From Onchocerca volvulus (taxonomy: Eukaryota; Nematoda; Chromadorea; Rhabditida; Onchocercidae), in NCBI GenBank assembly GCA_000499405.2, contig HG738137.1:23110546-23174545 (forward strand): a DNA stretch of 64,000 bases, in the 5' to 3' direction. The notes beneath the pieces are model-generated. The model was not told the origin of the DNA. It did not search any database and saw nothing but the letters and a program-made list of their open reading frames with translations. Of the stretch, positions 13,039-25,238 are shown in pieces (position 1 is the first letter of the stretch; each line of letters opens with the position of its first letter). The position numbers and the translations under genes were made by a program.

Positions 13039-13974
13039 CTGTGAAGCATTTGAAAATAAAGTGAGAAAATTGAAAGGAAACTGCATAAAATAGTCAAAAT
13101 TTGCATTTTGATTTGAAAAAATTTGTCATGGCATTCAAAAAAATGGATCCGAATGCATTTAAATCAATAATTTTTTATCAATTTTTGATTTCACAAATTT
13201 CGATCAGTTTTTGGTTTTCAATTAATTAAACAAATGGTTTAGTATTGTGACCGAAATCTTAATAATACTGGTAGCATTCCATTGAAAATCTAACTGAATT
13301 CGACCTTGATAATCCGTTCTCCTTCCAAGGTCACATAAATCTTTTTCATTTATTTGATACTTTCTTTGTGGAAGAAATTTTGCGTATAATTTTAATTACA
13401 AATCACATTCAACAGTTCAAACAAATATAACAAGTATCATTATCGTGCACTGAAAAACAGTTATAAATGGCGTCTGGAGAATTTGAACTATTTATCAAAA
13501 TAAAAGTGAAGTACATTATAATATAAATTTGACAAAATAAGTCAAACCAATTTGTTTATTGGAAATTTATGATTTTTCTGAGACAAATGAATCAATTATC
13601 CCTGTCTCATCCTTTGTTCTCCCATCTTTTGATCTACTAAAGCTTGTACGCATTGTGTAAAATGTTGTAAATTATATTAATTTTCTGGAATATTGCAAGG
13701 AGTAGAATTTATTGTAAACATTGTCCATTTCTTATCCTTTGTCCTAACAACAAAACTCTTTGTATAATCCACTCACTACAAAGATCAAAGACTATTGATA
13801 TCAAAAAGGTCTAACGGTCAGTTTCAACTCATTCCGTCTTTCATTACAGTTATTCATCTCACTCAAGCACTCAATAACCACTGTTCTCCTATTTAACCGA
13901 ACTCCTCGATCATTTGTACTAAAGCCAAGCGATCTGTTGAATCGTGATTTTATTTGATCTTTTTTCAATCTTAC

Positions 13975-16393
13975 AAAGTCAGATAATATCACGATTGCAG
14001 TTGATCGCTTGGTAAATGAAAAAATAATTTCTTCGTCAAACAGTAAAACCTTTTTTACCAACAATCGTCTCTGTCACAATATGAAAAACTTCCCAGACAT
14101 TATTTGACATGATTGGCTAATGGAGTGTCTCTGAAGTGAGTTTAAATTTGGAATTATTGTAAAAAATGCGATTAACTTCGTCTTTTAATATTATTTGTCA
14201 AATTCATCGAAAGAATAAAAAAGAAAGCACATCATCAAGAAGTTAGTTACAGCGTATTATTAGGAAATAATAGTTTACTGATTATTTGCAGTCAAATATT
14301 ATTGATCAAATGATAGGCATAAGAATTAAAAATGTTTGTAGTTTGCCATAGATTGGAACTGTTATAAAAAATCTGTCTTTCGTGCATATTTCTCCGGAAT
14401 TTCGAATTTCAGGACAAGAAAAAATTCGACGCATTTGAAATATGTATTTGTAGTCACAGCATTATTGATTTTTTCATAACAACGTGAAATTTATGATGTT
14501 TTAAGAAATCATGATTAAATTGAACGGATTCAAATATTTTGCATATAAGATGAAATTTCAAAATTTCATTATTTTCGGAATTTTTTTTTTCACTTTTTAG
14601 TTTCTTAATTGATTTCTTAATACAGAAACTCTGATGAAAAAAAAAAAAGAGAAATGTTTGCTTTTTGTTTTTAATAATTAATATAATTTCCATCATTTTT
14701 AGCAGCGGTCTTCATTGATGACATTGTTTCCTCTCTCATACAGTTGAATTTAAAAGGGTTCAAATTTTGTTGTTGGATTATAATTTAGCGAAAAATGACA
14801 ATATGCAATAAAAAGAGAAATCTATTCTTTAGTCTTACTTATTTAAAAACTACAAAGAAAAGTTTCATTCCTCTCGATCTTTTAAAATCTCATTTTTTTT
14901 TTTTGTTTTTCAAATGACAGAGGTAACGACCAGAGGCTCGTCAACATCATTCTAGTTGTAGTTACATGAAAATTAAATAATTTCAACAATTGTAACATTT
15001 CTAATACATTTTTCATAATTTGATTTTGGATAGCATTTCTTTCAACAAAATAGCTTAAAACAACAAGTTGTTCGTAAATCCAATACAGTACAGCTTTCTT
15101 CGCAACACTGATTCGGCATTCCGGCAACTGCTCTTCCGGTAAAATCTGAAATGATGATGAAGCAGTCCATACATAAATTTAATTTCTGCATTGCTGCATT
15201 TCGTCATAATGGTGTTTACATAAAAAGCTCATAAGTTCTTTAATACACAAAGAAATATTGTTCTTTTAGTAAGCACTTTGACCTAGATAGATGCTTTCAG
15301 GTCAAAAACTAGTATTCCATTACATTCAGCAGTTCATTATAGCAAATTCAGCAATATCAAAAAATATTCTTACCTAAAAATGCTCTTATTCAGTCAGTAC
15401 TTTTGAACAAAAAATATTCCCACTATTGAACATTAAAATACACACAGCAAGCATTAGGTTTAAATTAGTAGCGAGAATTTTACTTATAAAAGCGTTAGGT
15501 CTAAGTAAATATAATGAAAGTTTCTATGTCAAGCACTGCATGACTCCTAATTTACCATTAAAAAAGAACAACTTAAAGGATCGCTCCATTGTTCGATTCT
15601 ATTTTCCGAAAAAAATAAGCTTAATTAAAATCAAGGAAATGTCCGATTAGACTGTCAAACTGATGAGAGAATGGATGATGCTACTTCATTCCTCTAAATT
15701 TCCTGAATTTTGTCTTTCGTTATATTATATTCCATATTTTATTAATTGTCCAGTATCAAAACAATTAGAAAGTCCTAATTTTCCGGTCAAGAATAAATTT
15801 TAGTTTAATGCATTGCACATAACTTATAAAAACTACTCGATTATTAAGATAAAGAGTGAAAGCTTGAAATGAATTTCGAGCAAAATAATTCATACATTAT
15901 TGATTAGAAAAATGTTGCTCGTGTTCTAGGCATAAATTCTAAAAAATCGTCAAATTTCAAAGTAAATTTTAGCTGCAAATTACAAAGATTACAAAATAAG
16001 CGATTCGGATATAGAATACCGAATATTTATTGCATTGTAAAATTGATGAGAAGTTTCAGATACAAGTGAGATTCAAAAATCACGAATGAATAAATGAAGA
16101 TAAGCTAAATTAGATAAGACGTTTTTCAGGTCAGTTTTTATACCAAATTTTCAATTTTATAGAACTAATTTACGAATTGGTTTGAGAATACTTTTATTCA
16201 AATTATTATTCGGAAAAAATGGCTTACTCTTTACAGTACTGTTAACACTTTTTGTTATCAGTGGAGCGAATCGAGATTTGAAATATGGCACTGTCTCATA
16301 GCTAAATGTACAAATTCTTATCAAATGATGATATAATGCTTCATCGCATAATCTTTTCTTTGCCATGCATTCGTTAATTCCCATTAATTGCAT
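13975..16393 (-). CDS. probable 5' block of the 11.0-16.4 kb minus-strand gene
   Basis: Three exons join in phase 0: 16393-16235 (ending ...SVNST before GTAAAG), 15145-14966 (after CATCATTTCAG, beginning ILPEEQLPECRIS and ending before GTAACT) and 14070-13975 (after GTGACAG, ending ILSDF before GTAAGA). The frame stays open past the last donor to 13801, so that intron may be optional. The peptide is soluble-looking, with many Lys/Arg, and shows no family motif. Exon 1 may start at ATG 16393; a strong TTTCAG acceptor 40 nt upstream is in another frame, which hints at an unrecognised splice, a second ORF or a sequence error. The link to the four-span block was not closed: no exon between 13.1 and 13.9 kb gave a consistent phase. 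Confidence 0.4.
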
Positions 16394-16573
16394 AAATATT
16401 GCTAACTAACACAATTCGCTGAATCATCTGAAATTTATCAATTTAAAAAAAGTCGAGGAAGAAAATAGAATATCACGTTACTCCTGATACTGAAAAATTA
16501 TCCGTGATTATTCTCATATGACAATGAAATATTTGTGTCTAATCTTACTAAACTTGTCTCGTGAAAGTAACAT

Positions 16574-16645
16574 AAATTAATTATAATTATATAATTAATT
16601 ATGAAGGTAATACAATTATTTAATTATAATTAATTATATAATTAG
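16574..16645. repeat. AT-only imperfect inverted repeat
   Basis: Two runs built from TAATTAATTATAATTATA and its near reverse complement flank a short spacer. It could form a cruciform but is of a kind common in AT-rich DNA. Confidence 0.4.
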
Positions 16646-17388
16646 TTCATTATTTTTCAATAAATTTATATATAATATAAAATTAATTCCATGCGTTATA
16701 TTTTTAAATTCTATCGAAGAAATCATGAAAATCTAAAATTAATTACTTCTAGAAAAAAAAAATACTTTTCTTATCACAATGAAAATTATCTTTTCAATCC
16801 TTCAACTTATCACATCTGCAAAATAATAGGGTCACTTAGTTAATTAATTGTTTAAAGTCTTAGCTTCTATAATAAAGCAACCATCAAAATACCATTGAAG
16901 AGTATTCTTATATAACAGAATGTACGTAGATAAGTAAAGTATATGGGTATATTTTTTGTGAATTTCATTAAGGAATTCAAAATAGAGAAAATAATTCTTA
17001 TCGCAAAATTAAAATAAACAAGGCAAAGCTTCCTTTTATCACTATTTTTTGATCGGTAACAATAAAAGTTTAGCTTATTTTGAATTTATGAATAACTTAA
17101 AGTGATACTTTCCAAAGATACCATGAATTTCTCTGATTTCTTAGATATCAAAGAAAAAAAACCGAAAAAGTAAAAAATATTTCGAATATTTCTTTTTTTT
17201 TTATTTGTTAGACATAAAAAAAAAAGTACAAAACCCTTCCATATGTAATTATATGCCGTCAAAGTTATCGATATTTCGAAAAATGACTCCTTAAGTAAAT
17301 ATTATTCATCATTTTCAAAAATGTTAACGGTTTTCTCCCTAACATACCTCTTGAATTCAAAAAATTAAATATATAAGGTAAAAAAGGT

Positions 17389-17517
17389 ATGCAAGATTCG
17401 ATGGCATCATTTCTTTCCGAATTTGCATGTAATTATGGCGATTGGGAAAGAAAAGACGATATGATGAGATTTTTACGAATGAAATTGCTGCTTTTGCGAA
17501 GTTCAGACAAAAGATAG
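17389..17517 (+). CDS. short hypothetical ORF, 42 residues
   Basis: ATG 17389 opens a 42-residue ORF with balanced composition (it contains NYGDWERKDDMMRFLRMK), unlike the low-complexity ORFs around it. No signal peptide, motif or clear splice partner. The opposite strand also has a spliceable coding-like stretch here (about 17564-17400, starting MYNKPLSLFEIIP), so at most one is real. Confidence 0.2.
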   Translation: MQDSMASFLSEFACNYGDWERKDDMMRFLRMKLLLLRSSDKR

Positions 17518-18622
17518 CTTCAAGTTGTTTGACCTTGGAATGATTTCAAATAAGCTGAGGGGTTTGTTGTACATCAATTAGTTGCCCGAAGCAACATACA
17601 CTATTTTTGTCATCATTTGAATATCATTATCATGCATTTTCTTCCTGACAAAAAAAGAAGATGCTTCATGAAATAATGCCTTAGTATTTCTTATTTACTT
17701 CTTAGATTTCATTCTTTTTTCAGAAGAGACAAAATTTTTATAGTTAAATTTTTGCCCAGGATAAACAAATGTTGGAAGAAAAAGAAGCAAATTTACATTA
17801 ATTTCATTCAAAATTTTGAAACATATATTTATCATCTGAAACTGTTGCACTTTTTTTAGACACAAATCTGATATACTTACAAAATAGACTTTCAAATATT
17901 AGCTGATAACAAGGATGTTATCAAATAAATTTCTTCTTAGAATAATTCAAAACTTCAAATTTTAACAATATCATCAATATTTGATATAAGGCAGAAAGAA
18001 AATAGCAAAATATTTATTTTTAATTGAAACGATGCACATGCTAACTTCCTGTAGAATTAAGATACTAATGAAATAATTAATTTTCAACAAATTGCAGAAA
18101 AATTTGAAAATGTAAAGATTATTTGTGTGCTTCACTAACAAATGTGAAAAGATGTGAGAAGTTTGTTGAAAGATTCTTCATATTTTACTTATTCACTAAT
18201 AAAAGCTTTGAACTTTGTTTATTTGTGTGTATCACGACGCATTTAACGACTGCTTCATCTAGAATGCTTTATCAGCGAGCTGATTATTGCAGTACTGATA
18301 TTTCTACGAATTTCTCGATTCATTCACTCTTCGTTGTTTTCCTTCACTTTTTGCTTATCAAATGGATACTATTTTCTCTTCTTTTTTAATTTGGAGAAAA
18401 ATTCGAAATTTCATTTTCATTGCTTTTTTATATTTTTCAAAATGAATTTGTACTTATTTCGAAAAGAATTATGAAATTGAGACTAAGGTAGTATCATCAA
18501 GCTTGAAGAAGTATAATAAACAAAGACTGTGCATGAGATGCTGAACTTTATCAAATTCTGAAATGTTTTGGCGACTATTCATGAAAAGGAAAAAATTTTT
18601 TCTTAAAGCTTTGAAAACTTTT

Positions 18623-18697
18623 GCGAGAGATAGGGAGAGGGAGGGAGAGAAAGAAAAAAGTAGAAAAGAAGAGAAAGAAAAATAAAAAGAAAAAGGA
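18623..18697. repeat. purine-rich low-complexity tract
   Basis: About 75 nt of almost pure G/A on the + strand, GGGAGAGGGAGGGAGAG grading into A-rich GAAA repeats. A similar tract lies at about 53021-53100 upstream of the flp-18-like gene. Confidence 0.6.
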
Positions 18698-19000
18698 CAT
18701 CCTTGTTTTCGCTTTTCCTACCCTTTGGAGATGTAAATTTTTTTTTCAATTCCTCAGTTGATAAGAGTACAATATTAGTGCGTGCAGTTTTGTTCTGTTC
18801 TTTTCTGAAAAGTGAATATTGCAGTAAACATTTCCTTTATACTTCTCCCAAATGATCCAGTAAGTTTTTAGAAAAAGCGAAACAAAGTTTATGGACCGAC
18901 CACGCGAATTGCAGCCGTATAGATGATAATCCATAGAAAGAAAATGCCCGCTCATGTAATTTTACCTATCACACCTATGAGAGATAAAAAAAAAAGGTAA

Positions 19001-19123
19001 GTATATCTATACAAAAACACGCGCCCATTCAAATGTATCAAAATTTCAAAGCAATCGGTGGAGAATTTCAAACGTTGTGTCAAAAGCCACAACGAACAGT
19101 TACATTTTTATTTATACAGATAA
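19001..19123 (+). mobile_element. truncated retroelement-like tail, copy 1
   Basis: Carries ACACGCGCCCATTC, then a block around AAATTTCAAAGCAATCGG, and ends in TTTTTATTTATACAGATAA. This layout resembles the 3' tails of RTE-type non-LTR elements and derived SINEs in many animals. No reverse transcriptase ORF is near. It is a fragment and its family is unconfirmed. Confidence 0.45.
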
Positions 19124-19278
19124 ATTATTTGTCGACTATTATCTAGCACTAAGTCAATGATTGGTTGACTTGACATTTGTTTTTCTGTTAATCAGAGCGT
19201 TTTGGCGGGAAACATGTTTATTTTCATGACATTTTGGCGGCAACCATGTTTATCCTTACGGACAGCAAAAAAACTAAA

Positions 19279-19408
19279 CATATCTAAATAAAAACACGCG
19301 CCTATTCGAATGTAACATTGTATCAAAATTTCAAAGCAATCGGTGAGGAACTTGCAACGTTGTGTCAAAAACCTCAACCAAAATTTACATTTTTATTTAT
19401 ATAGATAA
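19279..19408 (+). mobile_element. truncated retroelement-like tail, copy 2
   Basis: Diverged direct copy of the 19001-19123 element in the same orientation, ending TTTTTATTTATATAGATAA. Just before it the phrase TTTTGGCGG..CATGTTTAT occurs twice (about 19198-19252), so the copy may extend further 5' than the shared part. Confidence 0.45.
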
Positions 19409-19692
19409 GAATTATTGCTATTGGTGAAAGGAATTGACAGAATAGTTTTTCATTTCTAGAAATTTTTGTGATGTTTCAGACAAGTGCGAGTATGGAATTT
19501 TATACTGAAAAAATTCTAATCAAAAATTCAAAGTACTAAAAAAATATTGAAGTGAAACATTAAAAATGATAGATCAGTAAAACACATAAAAAAATGATGA
19601 AAATTAAACAAATACATCCCAAAGTTCAAAAATATTTCATGTCGCATGGAATAGTAATTTGAATTATCTTGCATAAATAGAATTTTGATTGA

Positions 19693-20081
19693 ATGATCAA
19701 GCAGCCGCTGCTAATCTCAAATCCAATGTCAATTAATTTAACCATCATTCCACTTTGTATCTTGTCTACTTTTTGTCCAAAAAATTTTCAAATTGCCGAA
19801 ATAACAGTTTAAATTTACCTTATAGTTAATTTAAAGAAATATACGTTTCGAATATCTGAATTCGTAATATGTTAACAGACTAATATCACACTGTAGTGCT
19901 TGAAAAATATGATTATATAACAAAAATATTGTGTTCGTTTTATGTGCGAAATCCAACTAAGATTCAGAACTGTCTATCACATAGCACTGAAAAGTTTTCA
20001 CTTCCAGATCACGGAAAATTAAACAGCCTTATAAGTATTTGCAGCAAGATTAAACAACTAAAAAAGCGATTCAACTCTTGA
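19693..20081 (+). CDS. candidate small two-exon gene
   Basis: ATG 19693 starts a 39-codon ORF with a hydrophobic core (NLTIIPLCILSTF) that could be a signal sequence. A second frame after the acceptor CACTGTAG (ending 19896) runs to a stop at 20081 and contains two spaced cysteines (RNPTKIQNC, SLISICSKIK). A donor at a TTT T|GTCC or CTT T|GTAT position joins them in phase, but both donors are weak. No family recognised. It could be chance. Confidence 0.22.
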
Positions 20082-20740
20082 AATTAATTAATTAATTATG
20101 CACTGCTCCCATTTAAATATCATGGAGAAAAAGTAACAATTCAAATGCAAATTTTTGAAACTTCAATAATTCAAACTTTACAGCATTTAACATTTATTAG
20201 CTATGACTTACTCATGAGCTAAAATTAAAATATTGTACGACTATCTTGAAAAAGTTTTTTGCACATAATATAGAGATTATATGGCACAACAGCTTCGCAG
20301 ATCTCAAATTTTGCTAAAAAATGAAGGAAAGAAGTTCTGATCAACAATATTTTATAGGATCTATTTGTAAGCTCAATAATTTACACTTAAAAAAAAAATG
20401 CAAGATAACTAAATTCAGACTTAAATTTTCTGAAAAATTCGAAATTCGATGGAAATTTATCCATTAAGCACTGATTAGAGTGAAGCTGCTTGCATTATTG
20501 TAAAGAATGATTATCCAGAAACTTCGCAAAATAAGAGGTTATATGATAGTTTGTTCATATATTTGCTCAGTTTAAACTTTCTGATTCGAAATCTTTCAAT
20601 GATTAGTATTTTGCCGAACAGGAGCATTCTATTCTTCTTTCTAGTTAAATCTTTGCTACAATTTGTGAGCTTTCTTTCGCAATTATAACAAAAAAAAAAA
20701 AAGATAATAATATATGAAATATACTTATATGCACATAATT

Positions 20741-21460
20741 TTATAAAAATTTCGGACAAATATGAATTTTCCTGCAGAAGCTGTTCGGATCAAATTGTTT
20801 CTCCATTTTCGCTGTGATTTTTAAATAAATTTTGCTTAATGTTGTAACACATAATCGATACAATTCCACATCCATCCCACTCAGCGTACTACATTTTTTA
20901 TCGATTTTTGCCAGAATTGTTGCCTTAAATAAGTTAAATAAAGAAAAATAAAAGTCCCTCTAGATTTTATCTCTATGAAAGAGTTTCAAGAATGATTTCA
21001 CTTATATCTCGAGTTACATACATAATATTTCTAGACTTTACTTGTATTTTGATTTTTTTAAAATGTATTCCGAGATACATGTGCGATATTCAATGACTTA
21101 TCTTAGATTGAGAGAAATCAGCAATTTAATCATCTCTGCTATTTCTAATCATTAAGTTTTAATGTCTTAAGCTAATTAAACGAGAAATTGTTTTTATTAT
21201 AGCTATGTTTCAGCATATGTGAGACATAATTTTCGTAAAATTTTGCTGATATCAAAACAATTATAATGAAAATCAAAATGATTATTGATATATTTTAGTA
21301 AAACAAATAATTCAACCTTGCTATCATTTAAATCGTGAATGATGCCAACCATTCCTTGCAAACATAGATAACACATTTTAATGGAATTTTCAGTGATCAA
21401 TGATATGGTGAAAGGTAAAAAGCTGAGAAGCATCATACTAATTTGCATTGATATAATCAT
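20741..21460 (-). CDS. saposin-like (SapB domain) secreted protein
   Basis: Two exons, 21460-21317 and 20923-20741, join in phase 0 (AAG|GTTGAA donor, ATTTAAG|GC acceptor) to 108 residues. A signal peptide (MMLLSFLPFTISLI) is followed by a complete saposin-B cysteine pattern: Cys30, 33, 59, 73, 98 and 104, with spacing C-x2-C at the start and C-x5-C at the end (CRKIHIC), and the typical amphipathic helices between. Single-domain proteins of this kind in nematodes include caenopore/SPP proteins, which bind or permeabilise membranes and act in gut defence or digestion; that role is inferred from the family. The start could also be the in-frame ATG at 21448. The protein is small and neither exon alone stands out as a long ORF, so it would be easily missed. 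Confidence 0.8.
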
Positions 21461-23672
21461 CTAAATTTCTAAAGAATTATTTCAAAAAAGAACTATTACA
21501 AATTGATTGTTAATTAGAACAAAATTTTTTATGCAATTAGCAATTTGAAATTAAATGATTCATATTTTCATTGTACTTCTTTCTTTTGACATTATTCATT
21601 CCAAACAAGGACACACTTTTTTTTTTTTTTTAATGCATATTTTTACGAGCGAAAATTTTTTAAAATTTCTTATCTCAAAAATATTACAAATGGATAGTAA
21701 ACGTGAGATTTCAATAGTGAATGTGAACTGATAAAATTATATTCTACTGACCAAAATGCGATGTGATACTTTAATTTACCAAACTCCAAGTTTTACGTTA
21801 TAGGATTAGTTTTCGCATATTCACCTTTATAAAATGGAAGAGAGAAAAGAATCGAATAATTTTTCAAACTTGAATGATTCAAATAAATGACAGTTAAATC
21901 GATAAAAAAAGTGCGAGAAATGATGATAAGAGAAGGAAACAAATTATAAAAAGGAATTTACTTTTGTGAAAAAAAAAAATTGAATGAATGAATGATAAAA
22001 TGATGAAATATACAATGATGTGAATGACCGTTGGTCGTTTTAAATAAACATTTTATTCTGGCAACAGCAAGAAATACCAATTTTGAGACATGAATGGGAG
22101 TATACTCAAACATTCGCTTTAGGAAATAAAAGTTTCATAAAAGAAAAACATTGTTGTCATACATGATAATATAAAAGGCAATTAGCTGTCACACATGTAT
22201 ATGACGAATTGAAAAGGACAATTAAATCAGTCAATGCAAGTGATTTTTGCACATTTGTTTGCATGCATTGTTATTGACTTTATTTATGTTTTTTTTTCAT
22301 TTAATTAATCACTTTCAATACCTTTAACCTATCTCTCTTGTCTCACCGCGAATTCGTAAAGTTGAATTGAGAAGGAGTTGGTGACACTTTGAGACATCAA
22401 AGAGAAAAAGTACAACTGTCGCAACTTTGAGATGCTTTGAAAATTTTCAAAATTTCACACTTCGAAATGGAAAAATTATTCAGTTTCAATAAGTTTGCTT
22501 TCTTTCCAAATAAAAAAGCAATTAATTATGCAAATTTATTTTATTGTATCCATTTAATATAAAATGATATCTGCTATAGTTGTACCACTCATTACCAAAT
22601 TTTCTAATATGAATTATCATTACTATAATTTCTAAAATGAATGTTATCAATAATTAATGCTTAGAAATTTCCCTAATATTCTTTCATCTAAGATAGAAAT
22701 CGTTAATAGCTTATTAAAAATGATTTTATCTAGATAAACTAAATTAGAAATATGGCCAATTATCTTAAAAATAACAACATTCATTTTAACTTTTCTCTAA
22801 TTAGTGATTGAATAATATCTGGAAATCTCCTATCGTCATTTAAATTGCGGTACTGCAAAAAGGCAAAAATATTTAAAACATTGCAACTTTTCATAATCTC
22901 TCTGTAGCATTTACAATAAACAATAATTTATGCGAAGATGTGCTCAATAATTTGGAAATTTAAATTAAATAACTTTTAAATTCTATTAACTGAGAATTTT
23001 AGCATTATAAAGAATAACATTTCAGTAGATAATTTTAAATCTAACCAATTTAATTTTCCAATTAACAGTAACGAAAAGGATTATCATCCTTAACATCCAA
23101 ATTAATTGAAAACTGTTGTTATTGATTAGAGCAAAGCAGATTTTTCATCACTTTATCAATTCATCCTTATCTTTGAAGTTATTTTAATTTTTGTAAAACA
23201 TTGATTTTGTGTAAAAATGAATAATTTCCTTCAGTATGAATGTAGGATACTTTCTTCTATTATCCCAAAATGAGCAATAATAAAATGCAGAAATAGTCTC
23301 GAAACTTGATTAAAACATTGATCCAATTCCAATAAAAAGTATCATCGATTCTAACAGAATATTATCGATTTCCAAACAATATTATAATTGCAAATTGATT
23401 TAGTCGAACTTTCCAGACCATAATTTTTTAATTATTCTTCAATAATTTATCAAAGAATAATTTAATTTGGAACACAAATTTTTTTTGATTTCATATTACA
23501 ATACATTGTAATAATCTGTTAACAGTTTCATCGCTTCTTTTTCTTTTCCCAAATCTTTTTTAATGTATTTTTCGCAGAATAAATACAAGCAATAATTCAT
23601 TTAATTCATCGATAGAATCAATCACTATGACAGTAAACAATACAAAGATTATTCGGCGTAGATGGTTGTTCT
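21461..23672. other. intergenic region, no gene seen
   Basis: Lies upstream of the saposin-like gene and downstream of the collagen, both on the minus strand. AT-rich with poly-A/T runs. No ORF, RNA gene or repeat could be supported. Confidence 0.5.
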
Positions 23673-25080
23673 TTAGGCTTTCTGCAATGATACAGCGACA
23701 CGTCGACGTGGACATGAACAATAAGCAGCGTCCTCGCCAGGCGTGCCAGGTGGACCGCTTTGACCGTGTGCTCCACGTTGTCCATCTGGGCCAACTTGTC
23801 CTGGTGGTCCCTGTGGTCCTTGAGGTCCTGGTAGTCCTTGTTTTCCAGCTAAACCTGGTTGTCCTGGTGCACCGAGTGGCCCAGGCAATCCTGGTGGCCC
23901 CTGTGGTCCAGGGATTCCTTTTCCACCCGGTGGCCCAGGAGGACCAGGTGTTCCTGGTTCTCCTGGACGACCCGGTATTGCTGCTTCTCCTTGTTGCCCA
24001 GGTAGACCTGCTGGTCCATGACGTCCATTTTGTCCACGATTTCCAGGCGGTCCTGGTGGTCCATTGTCTCCTGGCCGTCCCGGTTGACCTAATGGACCTG
24101 GTGGTCCTGGTGGTCCATTGGGACATGAACGACAGCGTCCTTCATAGTTATAATTAATAGCTGGCATGTTGCCAGGAAGACCTGGTTGACCCATTGGTCC
24201 TGGGAGACCTGTAAATGATAAATAGCAAAAGACATCTTACTGTCTGCAACATAAAGGATTTTAAGAAAAACTTTTTTTAAAATAAATTTTAATTAAAACT
24301 GCAAAAATTTTTGTCAGCATTTTGTAACTCTTTACCAGGTGTTCCATCTTGTCCATTTAAACCGGGTGGTCCTGGAGGTCCGGGTGGACATCGGTTGTTG
24401 ACATCACATTGACAAAAAGGAGCTTGTCTTAACTTCCTAATACTGTCAGTACTAGCTATAGCTCTTTTGTAACGATATTCACTCCTGAAAAAATACTATT
24501 AATCGAACTCAAGAATTCAAAATATGCATTTATATGTGCAGATCTCAAAGTTTAAAAAACTTTAAAAGTCCAAATTTTATATACAATTATTTTGTACAGA
24601 AAATTGACTAATTATTAAATAATTAATTAATTAAGTCATTATATGCAGAAAATTAAATAGTTATCTTAAAATTTCAAATTTTTTTGCATTCATTTCCAGT
24701 TTTTTTTCACCAATTTTTTAAAAGTGATAGTTTGCAGAAAATCTTCTACAAAACAAAAAATATGTTCGAAACGAAAATAGTAAAAAAACAAAGGATAAAT
24801 ATATTGGTATATTGTTTATTACTGTTTAAATAATAATTAATTATTCGCATCTTTTAAATTATTTAAGAAAAAACGCCAATTTTTGATTAATAATAATTAA
24901 AAAATGGTAAAATTACCGAATAAAATTTTCCATTCCACGGAATTCCATCGTTTCCTCGACAATCTTTGCATTAATAGCATTGATTCTAGATGCTAAGCCT
25001 TTTAATGAATAGATGCAAATGACGAAACTTAAAAGCGATAAAGCGATCGCTGAATAAGCGGCAGAATGGGCAACGGTCAT
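23673..25080 (-). CDS. cuticle collagen
   Basis: Exons 25080-24917, 24484-24336 and 24208-23673 give 282 residues, the usual size of nematode cuticle collagens, which form the extracellular cuticle after secretion from the epidermis. The N terminus starts [17 protein letters not shown] and holds one membrane span (about 10-28). A conserved homology-box-like region precedes a subtilisin-type cleavage site (RYKR, residues 59-62). The cysteine clusters are CQCDVNNRC before the first Gly-X-Y block, CRSC in the central interruption (about 117-135) and CSC just before the C terminus. Two Gly-X-Y domains are seen, the second long with a short break around GEAAIPG. The tail ends [12 protein letters not shown]. 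The exon is much more GC-rich than its surroundings, which creates long meaningless ORFs in the other frames and strand. The specific col/dpy/sqt orthologue was not assigned. Confidence 0.95.
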
Positions 25081-25148
25081 TCCAATTGTGCCGTAAAAAA
25101 ACTCGCCGGTCGTACAGTCGTCGGATAATGCTTGAGAATTTCCAAAGA

Positions 25149-25161
25149 TATATTATATATA
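25149..25161 (-). promoter_or_regulatory. TATA-like element of the collagen gene
   Basis: The minus strand reads TATATATAATATA about 70-80 nt upstream of the collagen ATG, a position suitable for a core promoter. A second T-rich box (CTCTTTTTATCCC) with GC-rich flank lies at about 25190-25205. Assignment rests on position only. Confidence 0.4.
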
Positions 25162-25238
25162 CTGTCGGGTACAGTAGTGAAGGCGGGTCGCGGGGGATAA
25201 AAAGAGTTCAGTTTTGCAAAACGAAAGAAATAGAAATA

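Larger units (their letters stand above)
16394..20740. other. intergenic region with repeats and weak gene candidates
   Basis: Mostly AT-rich non-coding sequence. It contains an AT inverted repeat (about 16574-16645), a purine-rich tract (18623-18697), two copies of a retroelement-like tail (about 19001-19408) and two weak coding candidates listed separately. Minus ORFs at 18746-18955 and 19192-19377 overlap repeat sequence and are not called. Confidence 0.5.

Noticed and set aside
23560..24157. Long ORFs of 188, 176 and 71 codons over the collagen exon in other frames and strand
   Set aside because: They arise from the repetitive GC-rich Gly-X-Y codons; the 173-codon minus frame ending at 23673 is the true one.
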